Shown: piece after piece, positions 1 to 6,305 of the stretch
Layout: each line of letters opens with the position of its first letter
How positions within the stretch are numbered: the first letter of the stretch is position 1
Source of the DNA: an uncultured Prevotella sp.
GTDB lineage: Bacteria; Bacteroidota; Bacteroidia; Bacteroidales; Bacteroidaceae
Assembly: GCA_934183355.1 (NCBI GenBank)
Contig: CAKPST010000015.1
Coordinates: 1 to 36,883 of the forward strand
Length of the DNA stretch: 36,883 nucleotides
Direction of reading: 5' to 3'
Made by a program: the position numbers and the translations under genes
Notes under the pieces: generated by a model
What the model was told of the DNA's origin: nothing
The model's database searches: none
Seen by the model: the letters and a program-made list of their open reading frames with translations, nothing else

Positions 1-1
1 T

Positions 2-250
2 GGCTATATGCATATCGGCGGCTTTTTGGGAAATAACTACACCACCGTGACCGCCTGCTATTGGAAGAACAATCATGGACAAGGCATCGGCTACAATAAG
101 GAAGGCATCGCCCCCGAAGCCACGAAGGTGGACGGCACTGGCATTACCTGGCAGAAAGCCGTTGATGCCATGAACACCGCCTTGCAGAACGCAGGCTCAA
201 AGTGGCGTTACGAACTTAACGGAGCATTGCCTACCTTGAGAAAGCAGTAA
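2..250 (+). CDS. C-terminal fragment of a surface/GLUG-type repeat protein (5' end outside window)
   Basis: The reading frame is open from base 2 and ends at TAA 248-250, so the true start lies upstream of the window. The visible 82 or so residues include the segment ACYWKNN, a Gly-rich stretch, then EATKVDGTGITWQKAVDAMN and a final LNGALPTLRKQ. In Bacteroidales this type of ending is common on large secreted or surface proteins built of GLUG-like or right-handed beta-helix repeats, which finish with a short module containing W, AV.AMN and LPTL. No signal peptide or anchor is in view. A hairpin (283-325) follows 32 bases after the stop and could end its transcript. The family assignment comes from pattern resemblance only. 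The exact role (adhesin, fimbrillin-associated or other) cannot be told from this fragment. Confidence 0.6.
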   Translation, partial: GYMHIGGFLGNNYTTVTACYWKNNHGQGIGYNKEGIAPEATKVDGTGITWQKAVDAMNTALQNAGSKWRYELNGALPTLRKQ

Positions 251-282
251 AATATATTCCCCCGCACTTCACGGGAAACGAC

Positions 283-325
283 AAGGGTCTATATGCCACG
301 ATGAACAGGTGGCGTATAGACCCTT
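283..325. terminator. Hairpin, copy 1 of a duplicated 41-bp repeat
   Basis: The arms AAGGGTCTATATGCCAC (283-299) and GTGGCGTATAGACCCTT (309-325) pair over 17 bases with a single G-T pair and a 9-base loop. It sits just after the stop of the left-edge gene, so it may act as a terminator, but no clear U-tract follows. Bases 282-322 recur at 1041-1081 with one difference. Confidence 0.6.
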
Positions 326-432
326 GCTCTAACTGGGTATTTATTAATCTATATCTATGCTTTCAGCCGAAATGATGAATAGTTATACATGATAGATTAT
401 GGCATGCATTAAATACATTAAATATCACATTA

Positions 433-464
433 CTTGTTTTTATGGAATAAAATAATTATATTTG
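433..464 (+). promoter_or_regulatory. Bacteroidota-type promoter before the decayed protease gene
   Basis: A -7 box TATATTTG (457-464) fits TAnnTTTG exactly. CTTG at 433-436 lies 20 bases upstream as an imperfect -33 box (consensus TTTG). Transcription would start near 468, about 34 bases before the ATG at 502. Confidence 0.5.
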
Positions 465-501
465 CAGCGACAAGTATTGTTAGTGATATAAATATATATA
501 T

Positions 502-755
502 ATGGGAAAATGTAACAAAAAACTCAAGGTATTCTCTTTGCCTATAGAGGAGTTCGAAAAGAAATGTCATGTCGACTACTCAGTTGTTGTTCCAAGTATT
601 CCAAAGGGACATGTGGCAAAAATAGTGTCATCGGTGATTACGATTTGATTATAGGTATGGATATTATTACGTTGGGAGATTTTGTTATCAGCAACAAAGA
701 CAATCAGACATGGTTCGCTTTTCGATATCCATCAAGTGATCATATCGAATTTTAA
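502..755 (+). pseudogene. Decayed retropepsin-like aspartyl protease gene (internal deletion and frameshift)
   Basis: From ATG 502 the first frame gives MGKCNKKLKVFSLPIEEFEK and continues through a VVVPSIPKGHVAKIV segment, then stops at about 637. A second frame takes over near 630 and reads GDYDLIIGMDIITLGDFVIS to TAA 753-755. Together these match the start and end of small clan AA (retropepsin-like) proteins that are common in Bacteroidales: an N-terminal strand, normally followed by the catalytic DTGA segment, and a C-terminal IIGMDII..GDF.ISN motif. The middle part, including the DTGA catalytic motif, is absent, and the two halves are out of frame. I read this as an internal deletion of several dozen codons. 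A promoter precedes it, so the remnant may still be transcribed. The family recognition is from memory of the motif and has not been checked by a search. Confidence 0.65.
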
Positions 756-789
756 TGACCACATTGCTTGTGGATTTTCTAATACAATT

Positions 790-1032
790 ATGGGGATTGT
801 TTCTGCAAAATATGTGGCGCCATTAAAAGTGGAATTGCACTTCAATGATGGCATCATTAAGACGATAGATGTTGGTGCTTTTATCAGAAAACATCCACAT
901 CCGCAATACAACTCTTACTTGAATGAAAACAAATTCAAAAAGTTCAAGATAGAGTTTGGCAATATCGTTTGGGGAAAGAATTGGGATTTGATATTCCCAA
1001 TAGATAAGTTATATGCTGGCGTTTGCTGCTAA
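790..1032 (+). CDS. DUF2442 domain small protein
   Basis: An 80-residue acidic/basic mixed protein with the DUF2442 pattern: LKVELHFNDGIIKTIDVGAF near residues 12-31, then an F..F..FGNIVWG segment and a closing WDLIFPIDKLYAG. Members are small, often sit beside DUF4160 proteins in toxin-antitoxin-like pairs, and have no settled function. The open frame extends upstream to 682, but that part overlaps the protease remnant and lacks family similarity, so I chose ATG 790. No DUF4160 partner is visible. The gene lies 35 bases downstream of the protease remnant, on the same strand, inside the segment bracketed by the duplicated hairpin. It may be a cassette passenger or a lone antitoxin-like relic. 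Confidence 0.6.
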   Translation: MGIVSAKYVAPLKVELHFNDGIIKTIDVGAFIRKHPHPQYNSYLNENKFKKFKIEFGNIVWGKNWDLIFPIDKLYAGVCC

Positions 1033-1041
1033 ACAACATTC

Positions 1042-1082
1042 AAGGGTCTATATGCCACGATGAAAAGGTGGCGTATAGACCT
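1042..1082. terminator. Hairpin, copy 2 of the duplicated 41-bp repeat
   Basis: The left arm AAGGGTCTATATGCCAC (1042-1058) is identical to copy 1. The right arm GTGGCGTATAGACCT (1068-1082) has lost the last pairs. It starts 9 bases after the DUF2442 stop. It could end that transcript, or be a footprint of the event that inserted or duplicated the segment between the copies. Confidence 0.55.
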
Positions 1083-1142
1083 ATATTCTATCCACAATCA
1101 ATGGTATTGCCAAACCATAGGTTGTATCTTTTTACTGATTCA

Positions 1143-1208
1143 ATATTTTCGTTCATACTCGAAGTTTTATACAAAAGTAGTAATTTTTTCGAGTATGGAC
1201 GAAAATAT
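1143..1208. terminator. 21-base inverted repeat between converging genes
   Basis: The arm at 1143-1163 (ATATTTTCGTTCATACTCGA plus A) pairs with 1188-1208 with one G-T pair. The loop is 24 bases and A/T rich. It lies 33 bases past the mrp stop and downstream of the DUF2442 gene, where a two-way terminator would be expected. There is no long U-tract on either strand. Confidence 0.5.
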
Positions 1209-1240
1209 CATCAGCTATTAGTTGATATTACAACTGTGGC

Positions 1241-2341
1241 TTAGTTGTGTGTCTTGACAATCTGTGTCGGAGCCTGCTCCTTGTTGCGACGGTTGACCAC
1301 TGTGACAACTGCCTGGGCAAGGTTGATGAAGGCAAGACCTGTAAGTGATGTGTTGTCGAGGGCGGCAGGTGTACCCTGGTCGCCATTCTCGCAGATGCTC
1401 TGCACGAGAGGTATCTGGGCGAGCAAGGGAACGTTCATCTCCTTGGCGAGACTCTTGCAACCTTCCTTGCCGAAGATGTAATACTTGTTCTCGGGGAGTT
1501 CGGCAGGAGTGAACCACGCCATGTTCTCCACCAATCCGAGAATAGGCACATTCACCTTGTCGTTGCTGTACATGTCGATGCCCTTGCGAGCGTCGGCGAG
1601 AGCCACGTTCTGCGGTGTAGAGACGATGACAGCACCCGTGATGGCGAGTGTCTGGAGCAATGTGAGGTGGATGTCGCTGGTTCCTGGAGGTGTGTCGAGC
1701 ACGAAGTAGTCGAGCTCGCCCCAGTCGGCATCGGCAATGAGCTGCTTCAGGGCGTTGGAAGCCATGCCACCGCGCCACAGTGTGGCTGTGTCGGGATTGA
1801 CGAAGAATCCGATGGAGAGCAGCTTAATGCCATACTTCTCAATAGGCTCAATGAGGTCGCGACCGTCTTTCTTCACTGCGTAAGGACGTGCGTCCTCCAC
1901 CTGGAACATCTTGGGAACAGACGGACCGAAGATGTCGCAGTCGAGCAGACCCACCTTGTAGCCAAGACGTGCCAAGGCGATGGCGAGGTTGGCTGCAACG
2001 GTGCTCTTGCCCACTCCACCCTTGCCAGAGCTGACGGCAATGACGTTCTTGACGTTAGGCAACATCTTGCCCACCTCGGGACGTGGCTTGGAGAGGTATT
2101 CGGTGGAGATGGTCACCTCTACGTCTTTAGACACATGATAGTGGATGGCTGCCTCTGCTGCCTTGACTGTTGACTTGAGGAAGGGGTCGGTGTCGCGTGG
2201 GAATACGAGCGAGAACGAAACCTTCATACCGTCGATGCGCAGATTGTCTGCCACCATGTCTGCCTCAACAAGATTCTTCTTGTTGCCTGGATATGTCACT
2301 GTGGCGAGCGCATCCATTATGAGTTTTGGATATAATGTCAT
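1241..2341 (-). CDS. mrp: Mrp/ApbC-type Fe-S cluster carrier P-loop ATPase
   Basis: A 366-residue cytoplasmic ATPase of the Mrp/NBP35 group, thought to deliver Fe-S clusters to client proteins. An N-terminal MIP18-like domain (residues about 1-90, LYPKLIMDALATV and later VSFSLVFPRD) precedes the deviant Walker A motif SSGKGGVGKS at about 104-113. Further landmarks are the LLDCDIFGPS loop, WRGGMASNALKQL, and the Walker B-like YFVLDTPPGTSDIHLT. The frame is open to 2431, but that would overlap trmB. The start at 2341 (MTLYPKLIMD) matches the family and leaves a 31-base gap after trmB. The usual CxxC pair for cluster binding after the GLVENM segment is missing: the sequence runs GLVENMAWFTPAELPENKYY with no cysteine pair. 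From memory this is usual in Bacteroidales. It probably shares a transcript with trmB. Confidence 0.93.
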   Translation of the reverse strand: MTLYPKLIMDALATVTYPGNKKNLVEADMVADNLRIDGMKVSFSLVFPRDTDPFLKSTVKAAEAAIHYHVSKDVEVTISTEYLSKPRPEVGKMLPNVKNVIAVSSGKGGVGKSTVAANLAIALARLGYKVGLLDCDIFGPSVPKMFQVEDARPYAVKKDGRDLIEPIEKYGIKLLSIGFFVNPDTATLWRGGMASNALKQLIADADWGELDYFVLDTPPGTSDIHLTLLQTLAITGAVIVSTPQNVALADARKGIDMYSNDKVNVPILGLVENMAWFTPAELPENKYYIFGKEGCKSLAKEMNVPLLAQIPLVQSICENGDQGTPAALDNTSLTGLAFINLAQAVVTVVNRRNKEQAPTQIVKTHN

Positions 2342-2347
2342 TATATA

Positions 2348-2368
2348 GAGTTTTGAATTTTGAGTTTT
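2348..2368. repeat. Three 7-base tandem units in the mrp-trmB gap
   Basis: GAGTTTT, GAATTTT, GAGTTTT lie end to end, immediately upstream of the mrp start. Related heptad repeats occur at 9033-9057 and 20589-20616. Confidence 0.6.
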
Positions 2369-2372
2369 AAAA

Positions 2373-3143
2373 TCACAATGCCGTTGTTTTAGGACTTCGC
2401 TTATCGCGGTGATAACTGCGATATTCGTCAAGTGGAATCTCCACTTCAGGCTCTGTCAGATTAGCCTCCTTGGGCAATGCGAACTTCATATACTTGATGT
2501 TGAGTCCACGCTCTATCCACATACTCTCGTAGTAGGTCTGTATGCCGAGGATTTCCTGCGTCTGCGGGTCGAGTCCATCGGTGTGATAGAGGTCTTCGGT
2601 GCGGAAGAGCAACGGCAAGTTGTTGTGCTGCTGCATGTATGTGGTGTAGGTGAAGAGGAAGTTGGAGTCGGTCTTCAGATGCACGATGCCTCCGTCCACG
2701 AGGAAGTGGCGATAGCGCTCAAGGAAGTAGGTAGACGTGAGACGCTTGCGTGGGTTCTTCATCTGCGGGTCGCTGAATGTGAGCCATATCTCCTGCACCT
2801 CGCCCTCGGCGAAGAAGCGGTCGATAATCTCGATGTTGGTGCGAAGGAACGCCACGTTCTTCAGTCCCTCGTCGAGAGCCTGTGTAGCGCCAGTCCACAT
2901 GCGGGCTCCCTTGATGTCGACACCGATGAAGTTGACATCGGGGAACATCTTGGCAAGTCCCACGGTATATTCACCCTTGCCGCAGCCCAGCTCCAGCACA
3001 ATAGGATTGTCGTTCTTGAAATACATCTCGCGCCAACGCCCCTTCATTTCGAACGGCACGTTGTCGGCTACAGAGAACGGATATTGAAACACGTTCTCAT
3101 ATCTTTCCATGTCGGCGAACTTCGCCAGTTTTCCTTTGCCCAT
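2373..3143 (-). CDS. trmB: tRNA (guanine-N7-)-methyltransferase
   Basis: A 256-residue SAM-dependent enzyme that makes m7G46 in the tRNA variable loop. Motif I is ELGCGKGEY at residues 51-59, followed by the acidic VDIKGARMW stretch near 75-83. The signature usually written PDPWxKxRHxKRR appears as [12 protein letters not shown] at 123-134, a variant I associate with Bacteroidota. LKTDSN lies in the later strand region. The length is slightly above that of proteobacterial TrmB (about 240), due to a longer N-terminus and C-terminal tail. mrp follows after 31 bases on the same strand, so the two are probably cotranscribed. A TAACTTTG box on the minus strand (3192-3199) stands 49 bases upstream of the ATG. 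Confidence 0.93.
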   Translation of the reverse strand: MGKGKLAKFADMERYENVFQYPFSVADNVPFEMKGRWREMYFKNDNPIVLELGCGKGEYTVGLAKMFPDVNFIGVDIKGARMWTGATQALDEGLKNVAFLRTNIEIIDRFFAEGEVQEIWLTFSDPQMKNPRKRLTSTYFLERYRHFLVDGGIVHLKTDSNFLFTYTTYMQQHNNLPLLFRTEDLYHTDGLDPQTQEILGIQTYYESMWIERGLNIKYMKFALPKEANLTEPEVEIPLDEYRSYHRDKRSPKTTAL

Positions 3144-3191
3144 TTATTGGTTGGTTATTTTTCTTATTGTAATTATCGATTTCAAATTTTA

Positions 3192-3199
3192 CAAAGTTA
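3192..3199 (-). promoter_or_regulatory. Candidate -7 box for trmB-mrp
   Basis: On the minus strand the bases read TAACTTTG, an exact TAnnTTTG match, 49 bases upstream of the trmB ATG. No clear TTTG is found at the -33 position, so this is a weak call. Confidence 0.35.
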
Positions 3200-3313
3200 C
3201 TAAAAAAAGGTCGGTTATCAGCCTTTTTTCAACATTTATCTTTTATTCAATACTTTTTTTAGCTTATGCATGTCCGATTTCAGCACTTCATACGTTATAT
3301 GTATGTAACAGTT

Positions 3314-3811
3314 ATGAAACCAAGCGAATTCAACCATATAATCCTGCCCATGCGCCAAGAGCTTATGAGCTATGCGCTGAGTGTCACAGGGTCGGCAGAT
3401 AATGCCGAGGACCTTGTGCAGGAGGTGATGCTGCGTCTGTGGGACATGCGCTCACGACTCGACTCTGGCGGCAAACTGAAGGCGCTCGCCATGACAATGA
3501 CACGCAACCTCTTTCTCGACCAGCAGCGACACGAGAGCCATTCGACGGCTATGACCGAACGCATGGACATAGCCGTGGACGACCAAAGGGCGGAACTGCG
3601 CGATGAGGCGAGGCTGATACGCAATATTGTGAGCCAACTGCCGCCTCTGCAACAGCAGATATTCCGAATGAAGGAGATTGAGGGATATACTGCCGACGAG
3701 ATAATGCAGATAACGGGCTGTACTGCCGACAACCTCAGACGCAACCTGTCGAGGGCACGAACGAAGATAAGGGAGACTTACATTAAAATAATGATGAAAG
3801 GAACTGGATGA
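3314..3811 (+). CDS. ECF-type RNA polymerase sigma factor (module A)
   Basis: A 165-residue sigma-70 family protein with only regions 2 and 4. Region 2 covers about residues 12-70, with the helix DNAEDLVQEVMLRLWDMR for core binding and -10 recognition. Region 4 covers about 105-155, with LPPLQQQIFRMKEIEGYTAD and a helix-turn-helix ending NLRRNLSRARTKIRE. The frame is open to 3266, but MKPSEFNHII at 3314 starts in the usual place for the family. The stop overlaps the start of the next gene by 4 bases (ATGA), which points to translational coupling with the anti-sigma-like protein. Which promoters it directs cannot be told; autoregulation is common in the family. I found no clear TAnnTTTG box just upstream, consistent with (but not proof of) an alternative promoter. 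Confidence 0.9.
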   Translation: MKPSEFNHIILPMRQELMSYALSVTGSADNAEDLVQEVMLRLWDMRSRLDSGGKLKALAMTMTRNLFLDQQRHESHSTAMTERMDIAVDDQRAELRDEARLIRNIVSQLPPLQQQIFRMKEIEGYTADEIMQITGCTADNLRRNLSRARTKIRETYIKIMMKGTG

Positions 3812-4293
3812 TGATAAAGAACTTGAATAAAACACTCACACATACCGACATACGGACACTTATAGACCGATATATGTCGGGCGAGACGAGCAACGAGGAG
3901 GAGGCGACACTGCGCTCGTGGTTTAGACTCGCTGGCGACGATATGCCCGAGGAGTGGCGTCCGCTGCGTGCATTGTTCAGCTTCGTAGACGAAGAGCGAC
4001 ACACTATGGAGCAAAACTCAACACAACCTACTCCACGCCACATGTTGATACTGCGCACTATGCGCAAGCCACGCACATGGATTTCGTCGGCTGTGGCAGC
4101 TGCGGCTGTGGCAATAGCGATGCTTGTGCCGTCAGTGAACAAGGGGTTAGAGTCTACGCCACAGAACTATGCCGTAATAGACGGAAAGATGTACACCAAT
4201 CCGGAAGTGATAAACGAACAGGTGGACGACGCACTGCAAACTGTGTCGACAGAAAATGAGGACCCGTTCAGCGCACTCGACATGCTACAATAA
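3808..4293 (+). CDS. Probable one-helix membrane anti-sigma-like protein (module A)
   Basis: A 161-residue protein with a cytoplasmic N-terminal part of about 85 residues. That part has two predicted helices (DIRTLIDRYMSGETSNEEE and a RSWFRLAGDDMPEEWRPLRA stretch), of a kind seen in small Bacteroidales proteins encoded next to ECF sigma factors. One hydrophobic helix at about 91-110 (ISSAVAAAAVAIAMLVP) follows, then a periplasmic tail of about 50 acidic residues. There is no Zn-finger HxxxCxxC motif. The start overlaps the sigma gene by 4 bases. Size, topology and position make an anti-sigma role the best guess. It is a guess from context, as no catalytic or named domain is visible. ATG 3811 is an equally possible start. 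Confidence 0.7.
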   Translation: MMIKNLNKTLTHTDIRTLIDRYMSGETSNEEEATLRSWFRLAGDDMPEEWRPLRALFSFVDEERHTMEQNSTQPTPRHMLILRTMRKPRTWISSAVAAAAVAIAMLVPSVNKGLESTPQNYAVIDGKMYTNPEVINEQVDDALQTVSTENEDPFSALDMLQ

Positions 4294-4323
4294 ACACCAC
4301 ATATAAACATACATATATATATT

Positions 4324-4800
4324 ATGGATAAGACATTAAAGATTAGACACAAACCACCGCTGATTATGATAAGGGTGGTTTTGATTATATGCCTTTGCTG
4401 CATAGGCTCGACATTTGCCAACGCACAGGATGGTCTTGCCGTCAACAATATATTCCAGCAATATGGGCATTCGAAGGGTTGCAAGATGGTGGTGATGCAG
4501 AACACCAAGCTGAGAGGTTATCAGTTGGCTATATACAAGAGTTTGACATACAACGATAAGTATGCAACAAGCATCAACTCAATGCTGAAGACCGACCGGA
4601 GGATGGCTAAGAAGATTAGAGAGGTGGTGGACAACGGACGCATAGCCAGCGGCTACTACATGATGCAGCCACTGCCATCGGGACACAACCGCTACATACT
4701 ATTTAGCCACACTGACAAGGGCAAGGGGGCTGTGATATACATCGAGGGCGAATTGTCACCCGAGGACATCATGACTATTTGCTATACCAAAAGATTTTAG
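4324..4800 (+). CDS. Exported protein of unknown function, DUF6108-like (module A)
   Basis: 158 residues with an N-terminal hydrophobic segment (VVLIICLCCIG) and a likely cleavage after ANAQ, near residue 35. A second Met at residue 15 (position 4366) would give a more standard signal peptide. The mature part is small and basic, with IFQQYGHSKGCKMVVM near the start and a GAVIYIEGELSPEDI stretch near the end. From memory this resembles DUF6108 proteins encoded behind sigma factor genes in Bacteroides; I could not verify that. It follows the anti-sigma-like gene by 30 bases on the same strand and is followed by a barrel gene 22 bases on, so it is probably part of a four-gene operon. The function is unknown. 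Confidence 0.7.
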   Translation: MDKTLKIRHKPPLIMIRVVLIICLCCIGSTFANAQDGLAVNNIFQQYGHSKGCKMVVMQNTKLRGYQLAIYKSLTYNDKYATSINSMLKTDRRMAKKIREVVDNGRIASGYYMMQPLPSGHNRYILFSHTDKGKGAVIYIEGELSPEDIMTICYTKRF

Positions 4801-4822
4801 AAACTAAAAAAGCGAAAAAACT

Positions 4823-5749
4823 ATGAATATCAAGACATTTATCATGGCAGCTGCTATAATGCCTGCCGTAGCTTTGGCACAGGAAACTACCACGAAGCAA
4901 GACACTACTGCTACAAAGGACACATGTGACACTACATTCGTATTCAACAAGCAGAAGTTTGAAATAAGCCAAAAGGGTGAACGCACTAATGTGAAGGTGT
5001 ATAAGAAGAACGGCACGGAGATGACGAAAACACTTGAAACACAGTATCTCGATGGTCAGGAGGTGGAACAGGTGTATGTAACGTCGCCATTCATCCCAAG
5101 AAAAACAGCCAAACGACACAGTCAAGAATATAGTCACTATCCGTTCATATTCTTTGGCGGCAACATGATGGCAGGCTCTGCATTTGGCACATCTTCAGAC
5201 GACAAATACATCCGCGACAGCAAATCGGGCGAATGGGGATTTTATGGATGTTCGTTTGAATGTCCTATCAGCAGTTCTTGGGCTATCACATCGGCACTGT
5301 CTGTGGCATTTGTCAGCCATCACTTCAACACCGATTATGTGCTCAATACCACTGACGGCATCACAAGTCTGCAACCGTTTGCTAACGTGTGGCAAAACAA
5401 CGGAGACGAAGACAACGACCAGCATCCGTCAAAAAGCTATCTGAGCTATTGGACAACACGCATACCTATCATGGCTGAATGGTCGAGAAAAATAGGTCGT
5501 GATGACGTATATGCTGCCTTTGGTCCGTCAATAGAGTTTAGATTCAAAGAGCGCTCACGCTACAAACTCGACAAGAGACACACGCTGACACGTGACGTGA
5601 ACATGAATCCTGTGGGCATCAACCTTGAGGCTCGACTGGGCTACGGATTCCTTATGCTGTATGCACGCACGGCGCTGACTCCACTGTTGCGCACAAAGTA
5701 TGCACCAGAATGGCATCCGTTCACAGTAGGTATAGGTATTAGACTTTAG
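4823..5749 (+). CDS. Predicted outer-membrane beta-barrel protein (module A)
   Basis: 308 residues with a signal peptide (MNIKTFIMAAAIMPAVALA, cleavage before QE). A Thr/Lys-rich periplasmic segment of about 80 residues follows, and then alternating polar/hydrophobic strands with Tyr and Trp typical of an 8- to 10-strand barrel (for example WAITSALSVAFVSHHF, GINLEARLGYGFLMLYARTA). The protein ends in TVGIGIRL, a plausible Bam-type closing strand. The gene follows the DUF6108-like gene by 22 bases. The order sigma, anti-sigma, exported protein, barrel suggests that it is either a sensor in the outer membrane or a product controlled by the sigma factor. The T-rich stretch after the stop (5750-5760) separates it from the convergent folK. 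Confidence 0.75.
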   Translation: MNIKTFIMAAAIMPAVALAQETTTKQDTTATKDTCDTTFVFNKQKFEISQKGERTNVKVYKKNGTEMTKTLETQYLDGQEVEQVYVTSPFIPRKTAKRHSQEYSHYPFIFFGGNMMAGSAFGTSSDDKYIRDSKSGEWGFYGCSFECPISSSWAITSALSVAFVSHHFNTDYVLNTTDGITSLQPFANVWQNNGDEDNDQHPSKSYLSYWTTRIPIMAEWSRKIGRDDVYAAFGPSIEFRFKERSRYKLDKRHTLTRDVNMNPVGINLEARLGYGFLMLYARTALTPLLRTKYAPEWHPFTVGIGIRL

Positions 5750-5759
5750 ATTTTTTGTT

Positions 5760-6179
5760 TTAAAGTATCTCACGCAATGGCATCATCACGAAGTCGCGTT
5801 GGTGCATCAGCGGATGGGGCAACGTGAGTGTAGGTGTGGAGATGTGCAAATCGTCGTACATAAGGATGTCGATGTCTATAGGGCGGTCGTGATAATTGCC
5901 GTCCACCGACTTAGCCTTGCGACCGAGTTGACGCTCAATGTCTTGAGTGATAGCAAGTATTTGCTCGGGCGACAGCGATGTCTGCACACGAACGCACATA
6001 TTCAAGAACTTATTGGTTGACTCAAAGCCCCACGGCTCGGTTTCGAGTGGTGACGACTCACGGTCGACGGTGCCTACCTTGTCGCTGAGCATAGAGATGG
6101 CGCGACGCATTGTGGCGTGGCGATCGCCAAGATTGGAGCCAAGCGAGAGATATACTATATGAATATTTTCTTGTGACAT
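5760..6179 (-). CDS. folK: 6-hydroxymethyl-7,8-dihydropterin pyrophosphokinase
   Basis: A 139-residue cytoplasmic enzyme of folate synthesis that transfers pyrophosphate from ATP to hydroxymethyl-dihydropterin. LSLGSNLGDR at residues 11-20 and the family signature DRPIDIDILMYDD at 98-110 (Mg and ATP site Asp residues) are both intact, as is the ETEPWGF loop near 46-52. The length is at the short end of the family (about 140-170) but no part seems missing. It is the last gene of the minus-strand run that begins with ftsX. A strong hairpin lies between queA and folK, so folK may be read at a lower level or from its own promoter. Confidence 0.95.
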   Translation of the reverse strand: MSQENIHIVYLSLGSNLGDRHATMRRAISMLSDKVGTVDRESSPLETEPWGFESTNKFLNMCVRVQTSLSPEQILAITQDIERQLGRKAKSVDGNYHDRPIDIDILMYDDLHISTPTLTLPHPLMHQRDFVMMPLREIL

Positions 6180-6210
6180 ACGTTATTCTTTTATAATAAA
6201 CAAGATGAAA

Positions 6211-6279
6211 AAAGGACAACAAAAACAACCTCGATGTTGCTATTGAACAAGCAATTTGATGTTGTTTTTGTTGTCCTTT
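6211..6279 (-). terminator. 19-base perfect hairpin after queA (terminator or attenuator before folK)
   Basis: AAAGGACAACAAAAACAAC (6211-6229) pairs perfectly with 6261-6279, with a 31-base loop. On the minus strand the stem is followed by a run of T (TTTTTTC), as in an intrinsic terminator. It starts 27 bases past the queA stop and ends 31 bases before the folK ATG. Confidence 0.8.
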
Positions 6280-6305
6280 ATTATTGTTGACTTCTATTTA
6301 TTTGT

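Noticed and set aside
1023..1244. 73-codon open frame on the plus strand after DUF2442
   Set aside because: It runs through the second hairpin copy and the 21-base inverted repeat and has no recognisable motif. Its composition is that of translated spacer.
2342..2431. 30-residue N-terminal extension of mrp
   Set aside because: It would overlap the 3' end of trmB and cross the heptad repeats. The Mrp family begins at MTLYPKLIMD.
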